Origin: Candidatus Latescibacterota bacterium
GTDB lineage: Bacteria > Latescibacterota > UBA2968 > UBA8231
Direction of reading: 5' to 3'
Length of the DNA stretch: 35,016 nucleotides
Assembly: GCA_020852055.1 (NCBI GenBank)
Contig: JADZBP010000110.1
Coordinates: forward strand, 1-35,016
A program made the position numbers and the translations under genes. The notes beneath the pieces are model-generated. The model searched no databases, was not told where the DNA came from, and saw nothing but the letters and a program-made list of their open reading frames with translations. Positions 1-8,500 of this stretch are shown here, piece by piece (position 1 is the first letter of the stretch; each line of letters starts with the position of its first letter).

Positions 1-282
1 ACACAGGAACCAAGACCCCAGGGTGATAACCAGTGCCCCGGCCCAGGGAAAACAGAAGAACTGCGACAGCAGTGCTGCCAGGTACTCGACTACCCCTCCC
101 GGATAACCCAGGAACTCCCGGCAGAAAGGCCAACCCTGAAAGAAAACCGGCTCCTGGGCCTGGTAGAGGAGCCGCGGGTCGACCTGCAGGTAGATATAGA
201 GATAGTAAACTGCAAAGAAAAGAACCCTATAGATCAGGGGACTCCAGCTCGACCCAATGAGGCTCTGCGATCTATCAGGCAT
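1..282 (-). CDS. Polytopic inner-membrane protein, N-terminal part, cut by window edge
   Basis: Reading the minus strand from the ATG at 282-280, 94 codons stay open to base 1, so the gene continues beyond the window. The translation begins MPDRSQSLIG and has a strongly hydrophobic segment at about residues 16-33 (LIYRVLFFAVYYLYIYLQ), a polar stretch with DPRLLYQ, EFLGYPGG and VEYLAALLSQFF, and the start of a second membrane segment at about 78-94. The pattern (membrane helix, LLYQ, PGG-VEYL, then more helices) reminds me of an uncharacterised membrane-protein family of Bacteroidota-type genomes (DUF6057, from memory, low certainty). It starts 26 bases after the stop of the parvulin gene on the same strand and so is probably the next gene of the same operon. 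No strong ribosome site is visible (GACGGAT before ATG). Function unknown. Confidence 0.6.
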   Translation of the reverse strand, partial: MPDRSQSLIGSSWSPLIYRVLFFAVYYLYIYLQVDPRLLYQAQEPVFFQGWPFCREFLGYPGGVVEYLAALLSQFFCFPWAGALVITLGSWFLC

Positions 283-308
283 ATCCGTCTGGCCGCAGAG
301 CTAGGTCA

Positions 309-1967
309 TCATTGGGTTTCTGCCAAATGCACCGCCGCGATACGCTGGTCATGCCATCGGACTTGGTCTTGATACCGGGCCCGCAGTCCCGCGATATAGG
401 CCTCGAAAGCCACCTTCTCTTTGGACTTTTTGATTTTGAAACGGATCAGGTCCTTGATCTTGTCCAGCGGCAACGCATGAGACGAATCAGAACTCTCCAC
501 CCGGAAGATCCCGAACTTGCCCTCGACCTCAAGGGGGCCGATCAGCTCACCTGTTTGGGCCTTCTGCACCTGGGCATAAAGCGACCCCCAGGGCTCTTCC
601 TCTCCCTGGCTGAGGTGAATATGACCACCATTCTGCCCGGCGTCTGGCCGCAGACTGTGTTGTCTAGCCAGGGCCTCCATATCCGCCCCGGCCCGGACTT
701 GGGCCAGCAGTTCCTTGGCCTGTTGCTCGGTGGAAACCAAGATTTCGGTCAGGCCGGCTAAGCCCTGAACACGGTACTTGCTCTGATCCTTTTCGTATTG
801 CTGCCGGACCTCATCCTCGGAGACCTCGGCCTGATCCATAACCTCTTTCTTGCGCAAGTACCCGACCAGCAACTCGGTAAACCGCTCCTTTTTGAACGCC
901 AGAAACTCCTCGGTCTGATCCAAACGGCGATCGGCAACTACCAAAGCCAGCAGAGAGTCCTCTACCAGGTAACCGCGCAGGGCACCCACCACACTGAGGC
1001 TGTCTGCGTAGGACCCCTTCAGCACCCGTTGCACCGCAGCGAGGGAAATGACCCTATCGCCGCCAAGACTCACGACAGGAAGATCCAGAGGTAGGTCCGG
1101 CACAGCAGCCGGCGTTCCTCCGGAGGGTTTGCCCATCTTGATGAGGGCAGCGATTCCCTGCGGATGATAGACCACCTGGTACTTGGTCTCCAGCGTGTCC
1201 ATAAGCAGATCGTACTGCCGGAACGCCTGTTGCCGGCGCAACCCGCGCTCAATCTTACCTTGCACCGCCTCAAAGGATACGGGCTGCAGAGCGAGCACCT
1301 TGACGACCTCATATCCGTCGCGGGTGCGGATAGGATTGGTGAAACCTCCCACCGGCAGGTCGAGAACTGCTGCCGCCAGTTCCGGCACCACCTCGTCGCG
1401 CGCAAAGTACCGGCCCAGTTCGCCGCCTCGTTCCCCGTCCTTCAGCGAACGTTCCCGGGCCAGTTCGCTGAAATTCCGGCCTTTCTTGAGGGCCTCGACC
1501 ACCTCCCAGGCCTGGGCTTCGGTGGCGCTGAGGATATGCGCCGGCAGGTGTTTCTTGTCCCAATGCTGCTCGGTATAGGTCCGGCGCACCTCTTCTTCGG
1601 TCACCCGCACGCGCCGTGCAACCTCGTCCTGGAACACCTGCTTTTTCAGCCTATCGTGCAGTACCCACTGCAGGCGATCGAGCACCTGGGGATCGCGATC
1701 GTATCCTTTGGCCGTCGCCTCCAAGACCATAATCTGGCTGTCCACCAAGCTCTGCAATAGGTCCCGCACCGCCTCTTCCCCAGTTCCTACCGGTTTCAGC
1801 TGGGCAGGAAGATTGGCCAGGAAACGCCGCAACTCCACCTCCCCGATCCCCACCTTCCCGACCTCCACCAGGTAGCCTCCCGGCGGAGACGACTCACATC
1901 CCCACCCCAGACGCACCCAACATGCCACTACTCCCATCTGCCGCCATCCCCCAACTCTTTCCCTCAT
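309..1967 (-). CDS. Periplasmic peptidyl-prolyl isomerase with two parvulin (PpiC) domains, probable lipoprotein
   Basis: About 552 residues from the ATG at 1967. It resembles SurA/PrsA/PpiD-type foldases, which catalyse proline cis-trans isomerisation and chaperone exported proteins in the periplasm. An N-terminal SurA-N-like helical region (about 40-130; EEAVRDLLQSLVDSQIM, then DRDPQVLDRL) is followed by a first parvulin domain (about 140-226; NFSELARERS, GGELGRY, GGFTNPIRTRDGYEVVKV) and, after a helical linker, a second one (about 400-490; MEALARQHSL, NGGHIHLS, GKFGIFRVES). The N-terminus has arginines, a short hydrophobic run and LGWGC, an imperfect lipobox at about residue 24. The frame remains open to an ATG at 2018, but the extra 17 residues precede the signal-like region; 1937 is another possible start. 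An AGG six bases upstream of 1967 could serve as ribosome site. It follows the 2053-2796 lipoprotein gene, so it may fold the outer-membrane and secreted proteins of this operon. Confidence 0.85.
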   Translation of the reverse strand: MRERVGGWRQMGVVACWVRLGWGCESSPPGGYLVEVGKVGIGEVELRRFLANLPAQLKPVGTGEEAVRDLLQSLVDSQIMVLEATAKGYDRDPQVLDRLQWVLHDRLKKQVFQDEVARRVRVTEEEVRRTYTEQHWDKKHLPAHILSATEAQAWEVVEALKKGRNFSELARERSLKDGERGGELGRYFARDEVVPELAAAVLDLPVGGFTNPIRTRDGYEVVKVLALQPVSFEAVQGKIERGLRRQQAFRQYDLLMDTLETKYQVVYHPQGIAALIKMGKPSGGTPAAVPDLPLDLPVVSLGGDRVISLAAVQRVLKGSYADSLSVVGALRGYLVEDSLLALVVADRRLDQTEEFLAFKKERFTELLVGYLRKKEVMDQAEVSEDEVRQQYEKDQSKYRVQGLAGLTEILVSTEQQAKELLAQVRAGADMEALARQHSLRPDAGQNGGHIHLSQGEEEPWGSLYAQVQKAQTGELIGPLEVEGKFGIFRVESSDSSHALPLDKIKDLIRFKIKKSKEKVAFEAYIAGLRARYQDQVRWHDQRIAAVHLAETQ

Positions 1968-2052
1968 CGAATACCTGTTATCTCCATTTTGAAAAAACAA
2001 CCTCCCACCCAAGCCCAAGGCATGGTCGAGACCCTGGTGCTGCGTACTTCCC

Positions 2053-2796
2053 TCAGTCTTTTCCGGCGATTTCCTTGCGGCCGTCCGGATAGAGGCGGCC
2101 GAGATCGCGCCTGAAACGGTAACTCACATCGGTGCTCTCTAAGGCATTGCCCTGAAAATCGAACCGGGTAACGATGTCTTTGACGGTAGTGGTAATGTCT
2201 GCCACATCGTCGGCCAGTGGCTCAAAGACCACGAATCCCTCCTTCACCTGCCCACTGAAGATATCTTCCAGAGGAAAGAGTGTGCGCTGGAGGATGGCCC
2301 GCCGCTCCTTGTACTCCTGGTATTCATTGCCCCGGTAGGCAACGGCATAACTGCGGTAATAGGCCTCGAGTTGCGCCAGGGAAAGCGCGTAGTACTTGCG
2401 GCCGTTCCGGCTCTGAACCACCATATCGCCGGCTACCCGCACCTTGGGGTACTCGTAATTCTTCACCACCAACTTGAACACCGTGAAGCGCTGTGGCGTC
2501 TCTCCCGTCCGGTAGAATTTACCGTTGCCAAAGGTGAAGGGGTTGGTCGAGCGATTGCCCTTCTGCGAGGAGGCGCTGAACTGGCGGTTCAGTTCGTCGT
2601 CGGTCAGTGGTCTCAGACTAATCTCGAGGCGTTTCTCGGTGAAAGTCACGGTACCGTCGTCCTCCACCACCATGCCCTTGAGGGGCTGCTGCCCCTCATC
2701 CAGCGGTTTGAGGTCGCCGGCCCAAGGACGATAGGCGCATCCGGCCCCGAGTACCCCCCAGATCAGCAAGAGCAACAAGGTTCTGGCTCCGTTCAT
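2053..2796 (-). CDS. Lipoprotein of unknown function in surface-protein operon
   Basis: 247 residues. The N-terminus MNGARTLLLLLIWGVLGAGC is a textbook lipoprotein signal peptide with lipobox LGAGC, so the mature protein starts with Cys20 and is membrane-anchored. The remainder is soluble and mixed alpha/beta in look: TFTEKRLEISLRPLTDDELN, a central region with FKLVVKNYEYPKVRV and RNGRKYYALS, and a C-terminal DVSYRFRRDLGRLYPDG. No known domain is recognised. An upstream ATG at 2802 overlaps the stop of the preceding gene (ATGA), but the ribosome site GGAGG at 2803-2807 abuts that ATG directly and sits six bases from the ATG at 2796, so 2796 is chosen. Tight coupling to the outer-membrane protein gene suggests an accessory lipoprotein of that protein. 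Confidence 0.8.
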   Translation of the reverse strand: MNGARTLLLLLIWGVLGAGCAYRPWAGDLKPLDEGQQPLKGMVVEDDGTVTFTEKRLEISLRPLTDDELNRQFSASSQKGNRSTNPFTFGNGKFYRTGETPQRFTVFKLVVKNYEYPKVRVAGDMVVQSRNGRKYYALSLAQLEAYYRSYAVAYRGNEYQEYKERRAILQRTLFPLEDIFSGQVKEGFVVFEPLADDVADITTTVKDIVTRFDFQGNALESTDVSYRFRRDLGRLYPDGRKEIAGKD

Positions 2797-2798
2797 GA

Positions 2799-5540
2799 TC
2801 ATCCTCCAAATCCGGCATACATGCTGAAGAAGATGAAGGTCTCGGTCTGGGCCTCCTTCAGGATGGAGATATCGATCCGGGAGAGACGCAGGCCAAACTG
2901 AGTGTAGAGCAGATAACCCAGATATGCGGTCCGGTTGACTACCTGCAAGGCCCCTACCACCTCGTTGCGCGAGGAGGTTTCCACTACATTCTTGGCCTCG
3001 GCGTTAAACTGTTTGTTCCACAGGTACTCGGTACCGAGCTCGAGCGTGGTCTTTGGCAACAGGTTATAGTGCGCGAGCAGAAAAACGGACTCGCGCAATT
3101 CGGTGGAAGGCTTCTCTAGTTGGTCTTCCTTCAGCCAGGGTACATAGCGCTGGTACTCACTCTTCCAGCGCGGCTGGACCATCAGGCTCTTCACCTGCCA
3201 GCTGTAGTCCACCTTGTTGATCATCCCGAAGAAACTTGAGGTCTTGCGCACGTCCTCGCCGGCCAGGATGCTACCGGCCGCCTGCCGTTCCTTATAATCG
3301 GCCTGTCGGAAGACCTCCCACTTGAACTTGTTGATCCAGTTCAATTTTTCGAACCGCTGGTAGTCGAACTGCAGGTACATGGTATTGATCCAGGCGTCCC
3401 GTGCCGGCAGGGGATCTTCACGGGGCACGATCTCCCCAGCCACCCCATCGGCTATCCGCCATATCAGCAGATTGTCCTTGATGTCGTCCTTGGCGCGGCG
3501 GAAGTTGTCGTAAACTCGCACCTTCCCTAACTGGGCCACGTCCCTATCGTAGGTAAACAACAGATAGTTGGTGGTATTGCTCCGGTCATCGGCCAACTGC
3601 CGCTCGTCGATCCGGCCCAGGCTCAGCCGGGTATAGGGACCCAGGAAGGACCCGCCGTACAGATTGCTCCCCCGCCGGTCCCGCTTGTACGGATAATCTG
3701 GTTCGTTGTCATTTTCGAAGCGGTCGATCACCCCGTTGTTGTTCATGTCGATACCAAAGAGGAACTGCGGCCGATCGACATTGAAACGCAGGAAGGGCTC
3801 CTCCCAGTCGGGCTTGAGATTGGGCCGGATGATGTCGACGTTGTTCTGGTTGAAGTCGGCGACAAAATCATTGTTCTCGTCCCACCCCGGGTAGACAAAC
3901 CGGTCGCCGGATCCGCCCAGCCGTTGCCAGTCGGCGTCGCGGTCCTGGTCGTCGTTGTCGTCTACCATTTCGTAGATCGCCTGGGTCTGGGAGTCGTAGT
4001 CAATAGGACCCGCATCCGTCCGCTGCATGGCCAAATAGGAACTGGTGCTGTAGTTGGGGTCCATGCTGTAGGCTTCGCCGAAGGCAAAGAAGGGATAGGC
4101 CCGCTTGGAAACATTGACCATCCAGACATTGGCGCTTTCGGTCGAGTGGCTGAGGCGGTTCGCATCGGTCTCGCCGAAGCGGGGGAAGCGCTTGTGCTGG
4201 CGGTTGCGATCGAATTCGGCCTGCAGATCGATACCCTTCACGTTCTGCACATCCAGGGTGAAACCCATGATCTCGTTGGCCGTGGGCAACCCGTAATCGA
4301 TGGACACGAAGCGCTGGTTAGAGCCGTCCCCCACATTGCCCGGAGCGCGGATGGTGCGTTCGGGCATGCCCTGCGAGAGGTAAACCGGCTGGTTGAGGCT
4401 GTTGGTCTGTTTGTTCGAGGTGAGGTCCACCCGGTAGTCGTTGGCCAGCAACAAGCGGAACTCGATCTTCTTGATATCCGCTGGCTGGGGGCCGTTTGCC
4501 GCCCGGTACTCGGGGCCATTCAGTTCGTACTTCAGAAGTATGGTCTCACGGCCATCGGCGGTGCGGTAGCCTTCCTTTTGGAACCCGCCTTCCGGCACCG
4601 GATGATACTCGAGAAGGGGACTCTCCCCCATGCGTCGCCGGTTGCTGAACTGCTGGCCATCCTTGGTGGTGATGATCATCTCTTCCAGGAAGAAAGCCGC
4701 GCCGTTCCTCAGATCCTCTGGCGAGTCGTCGCTAAGACGGATACGCACCTCGGTGATATCCCCGTTCTGGTCCTCGGTAAGACTGCCCTTGAGGGGGTTA
4801 CCCTGGAAGGCCTGGCCGCGGGTGCGGGCATTGAAACTGTTGACGTAGGTGGCGCCCACCCGGACAAAATCGCCGACCTGCGAGGTGAAACGCCCGCCAA
4901 GCAGGTCGGTCACGTTGGAACGCTGGTTGGGATTGAGCGGATCACTGCGAAAACCACTGGGGCGCGAGGCCAGAATCGTGGCCTCATACTTGTCGGTGGC
5001 CATGTCGAACTGGATGCCGTCGAAAACCGGCTTAGAGAAGGTCAGCGGGGTGAGAGAACTGCGGATCTCGTTGCCCACGGTGACACTGGCGAAATATTGT
5101 CCCTTGGAATCCGAGGCGACGACCAAGTTATTGAAAAAGTTGCCGAACTGAGAGGTCTTGAGTAGGCGGCTACCGGCTGCCTCGGGCTCGGCCACGGTCC
5201 AATCGAAGACAAGCCATCCCTTGGTGATGAACCGCCCATAAACATCGTAGAAATAGTTGCCTTCGATGTCGGTCCGGACATAGCGCTGATACGGATTGCG
5301 GGCGTAATTGCTGTTCTCCCATTGTTTCCATTGGTATAGATTGAAGAGTTCCTGAGGCACGTACCACTTCTTGACGGCCGGATCCAACGCGTCAAGGAGC
5401 ACCCCGGGACCATAGGGTTCGAAGTTGACATCTCCCCCACGACGCACCCCCAACCGACTGCCGAAATCCTCTGCTGCTAGCAAGGTCCCTGCCGCTGACA
5501 GGCACCAGAGCACCGCAAATACGCCTACTCGTATAGACAC
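2799..5540 (-). CDS. Large outer-membrane protein of unknown function (913 aa)
   Basis: 913 residues with a GTG start at 5540, supported by GGGAGG seven bases upstream. The signal peptide (about 1-22, VGVFAVLWCLSAAGTLLAA) implies export. The body is rich in aromatic and alternating polar/hydrophobic stretches and ends in amphipathic strand-like segments (TAYLGYLLYTQFGLRLSR ... ETFIFFSMYAGFGG), suggesting a C-terminal outer-membrane beta-barrel. An N-terminal region (about 140-260) contains ASVTVGNEIRSSLTPLTFSK. Residues about 545-620 are asparagine/aspartate rich (YPGWDENNDFVADFNQNN; GIDMNNNGVIDRFENDNEP), resembling calcium-binding loops. I recall similar large proteins in uncultivated FCB-type genomes but know no function. 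It lies between the giant secreted proteins upstream and a lipoprotein downstream (4-base ATGA contact with the alternative upstream start), so it could be their anchor, receptor or export channel. That role is inference. Confidence 0.8.
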   Translation of the reverse strand: MSIRVGVFAVLWCLSAAGTLLAAEDFGSRLGVRRGGDVNFEPYGPGVLLDALDPAVKKWYVPQELFNLYQWKQWENSNYARNPYQRYVRTDIEGNYFYDVYGRFITKGWLVFDWTVAEPEAAGSRLLKTSQFGNFFNNLVVASDSKGQYFASVTVGNEIRSSLTPLTFSKPVFDGIQFDMATDKYEATILASRPSGFRSDPLNPNQRSNVTDLLGGRFTSQVGDFVRVGATYVNSFNARTRGQAFQGNPLKGSLTEDQNGDITEVRIRLSDDSPEDLRNGAAFFLEEMIITTKDGQQFSNRRRMGESPLLEYHPVPEGGFQKEGYRTADGRETILLKYELNGPEYRAANGPQPADIKKIEFRLLLANDYRVDLTSNKQTNSLNQPVYLSQGMPERTIRAPGNVGDGSNQRFVSIDYGLPTANEIMGFTLDVQNVKGIDLQAEFDRNRQHKRFPRFGETDANRLSHSTESANVWMVNVSKRAYPFFAFGEAYSMDPNYSTSSYLAMQRTDAGPIDYDSQTQAIYEMVDDNDDQDRDADWQRLGGSGDRFVYPGWDENNDFVADFNQNNVDIIRPNLKPDWEEPFLRFNVDRPQFLFGIDMNNNGVIDRFENDNEPDYPYKRDRRGSNLYGGSFLGPYTRLSLGRIDERQLADDRSNTTNYLLFTYDRDVAQLGKVRVYDNFRRAKDDIKDNLLIWRIADGVAGEIVPREDPLPARDAWINTMYLQFDYQRFEKLNWINKFKWEVFRQADYKERQAAGSILAGEDVRKTSSFFGMINKVDYSWQVKSLMVQPRWKSEYQRYVPWLKEDQLEKPSTELRESVFLLAHYNLLPKTTLELGTEYLWNKQFNAEAKNVVETSSRNEVVGALQVVNRTAYLGYLLYTQFGLRLSRIDISILKEAQTETFIFFSMYAGFGG

Positions 5541-5593
5541 GCTTAGCCCTCCCTTTCGTGAATAGTGATCGATGGCCGCACTGCTCTTGCCCC

Positions 5594-8500
5594 TCAGTAG
5601 GCCACGCTCACCACCCTAATGGCCCTGACTTCTCCGCTGTCGGTCTCCAGCGAGATCCGGCACACATAGATACCGGGAGCGACCAGATCGCCCACCGCAT
5701 CCCTGCCATCCCAGGCATAGCTAAAAATCCCGACCTGGGCCTGGGAACTGCCACTGACCGGCCGGACCTGGGCCACCAACCGGCCCGCCAGATCGTAGAT
5801 GCCCACCGCCAATGGACGATCCTCCCGAAGGCTCAACACCGCCAACTGAATCTCCAGCTGGTCATTTACACCGTCCCCGTTGGGCGTGAATACCGGGGCC
5901 ACCGTCACGCCGGAGATGATCTCTCCGGTGTGGAGAATGGTGGGCCTGGAGGTATGGCTGTTGACCAGTTCCGTGGCATCCGGCCCCTCGGACTCGATGC
6001 GCTGGAAAACACCGTCCTTGGCATTGGAGTTGCGCACCGAGCCGATGAAATCGGTCCCCGCTTTGAGGGGCTGGGTCTTGAACTGCACCTCGACGAGGGC
6101 ATTCCGCGTTTCGCCAAAACCCTGATTCAGAGAGGTCGGGAAGTGGATCAACAGTGAATCGCCCCGGCTGCGCACCCGAAGGGAAGCGCCGCTCCCGTCC
6201 CGCAATAGGCTGTCCCCCGGTGTTAGGGTGAAGGAGCGGGTGAAGCGGCTACTGCGCGCTATTTTCAGGGTGGCGCCCAGCTCGATGTTCGATGCCACCT
6301 CCGCCACCACGACCTCCCCCAGCCGCACACTGGTGAGTTGGGCTACTCCCGGAGTGAGCAGCAGGAACTCGTCGAACCCGTCGGCCACCCCGATGGCATT
6401 GGGATCCGGACCGGCGGCGCGTAAGAAATAGGAGAAATCCTGATTGGCCAAGGGTGGGATCTCGACCGGCGGGGCATAGTCGTCTGGGAGTGCCCCCAGG
6501 TCGCGCGCCGTTCGTTCCAGCCCCTGGGCGGTCCGCACCGCCAGTTCCCCGGCCATCTCGCTGCTGATCGGCGGGGCCAGATCGACGCGGATAAATTTGA
6601 TCCTGGCAGTGACTTCGGGATCTGCGGAGACCATGTTAACCCTGATCTGCAGGAACTTCCGCGGACTGGGGGAGGTGATCAGGGCACGATTCTCCCCGCC
6701 GGTGGGCCGGTAACTTTCGCTCCAGGGACTCCATCCGGCGAAGAAAGGAGTGGCCGTCATTTGGGCAATCTGCCTGGGCGCGGCCTTCTTCTTGCCGTCC
6801 TCGTCGATCAGATTGTCCTTGTCGTTGTCCACCCCGTCGATGGCATCCTCGTCCACGGCCCCGTCGCTATCGTCGTCTTTGTTGCGATCGTGTTTGGTCA
6901 GGGTGAACGTGCCTCGGCTATTAGGCCCGCCACCATCTCCGGTCAAGCCGTCTTCGTCGATCAGATTGTCCCCGTCGTTGTCCACCCCGTCGATGAGGTC
7001 TTCGTCCACCTTGCCGTCGCCGTCGTCGTCGCGGCCGGTCTTATGGGGCTGAAGCCGGATAGTGCGCGAGGCCGGGAGGGCATTCCAGGTGTTGTACTCA
7101 TCCCACAACGCCGTCAGGGCCTCGTATTCGGACTGATCGACCTCCTCCTTCAACTCGGAAACCGTCCCCTGGCCGCTGATCACAAAGTAGCTGACCAGGG
7201 AGTCGATGGTATCGGTGGTTCGGGTCTGGATCTGCAGCTGCACCTCCGGATGAAGTTCCAGGGGCTCGGCCACCTCCAGATTCTGGCCGGTAAGGGGTTC
7301 AGTCCGGTGGACTACCGCCTCGGTCTCCCAATGAATCTGGGCCAGCACCTGACGCTCTTTGACCTTCCCAGCATCATCCTCCCGCACCCCAGGCAGGAGG
7401 ATGATTGGGGGTGAACTGAAGCTAGTCTCCGCGGGATATCCCTCCCCGAACATCTGAATCTCGTTGAAGTTCCCCGGAGCACTGTAGTTTCCGGATACTT
7501 CGCCGGTAGGATCGTCATTGCGCACCTGGAAGAAGCGGAGCCGGCGTTTCCCGAACTCCTCGCCGGTGATGCGGTTGAAAAAGTCCCAGTTATTCTTGTG
7601 GACCTCGTTGACCAAGTCGCTCCAGGCCAGCCCGAACTCCAAGTTGTAGAAATCGGCCAGATTGTTCAACTTCAGCGGCTTCAGAGTAGTACCATCCGAG
7701 CCCAGGAGGTGCAGGCCAAAGGGTGCCCCCTCGGTGGAGGTCTCTTGGGTGGTCATATTGCCGATACGGACCTTGTCGATCCAGAAGGTGGCGCCCAGAT
7801 CCAGCCACATGGTGCAGCAGACCAGCTGGTCCTGACCCGAGCCACTGGAGTATTTGATGTCCCAGGCATTGCCCACCCATTTGGTGAGGTAAAGCCCGTC
7901 GGTGGCCAAGTTAGGGGAGCCACGCCCCCCGTCCTCAAAGGAACCACCTGCCCGCCGTTCTGGCTTGTACGCCAGATTCGGGCCCTGCCCCCATACCTGC
8001 ACCTCGGTGACGCGGGGGAGTTCCCGTCTGAAGTAGCGAATCTCCCCCTTTTCGGCCGCCGGCAACTCGTTGTAGAGCACCTCCTCGGTCTTCACCACCT
8101 TGCCCCCGTTATCCAGGATCGGGTTGATACGCTTGACGAACCCGCCGGCGCTCAAGCGCTGGAAAACCCGCCGTCCCTGCCGCTGCGGCGAAAGACTCTG
8201 GTACGCAAGGCGCCCCTCCTCACCCTCGCCGAGGAACTCCTGCTGATCGAGGTCGCTGTCGAAGATGGTGAGCCGGACAAAGTGGACAAAGGTCCCCGAG
8301 ATGTCGGGGGTGCCGTCCCCATCGTAGTCTGCCTTGTCCAGCGGCTCCAAGCGAAAGGCCAGACGCCGCTGGTTGCCGACCTCAGCGGCCCGGCCCACGG
8401 CGTCGAAACGATAGTTCTTGCTTGAGGTATCACCAGCCTGTTTGCCCATCGACACCTCGACGGCGAAGAGCTTGGGCGCATCCCCCAGATCCTCTTCTCC

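Noticed and set aside
33-260. Small open frame on the plus strand (75 codons)
   Set aside because: Low-complexity proline/arginine-rich translation with no ribosome site; the minus strand carries a better membrane-protein frame here.
3924-5165. 413-codon open frame antisense to the outer-membrane protein gene
   Set aside because: Its translation is a composition shadow (repeated hydrophobic/Val-Gly runs) of the real gene, which has a signal peptide, GGGAGG site and barrel-like C-terminus.
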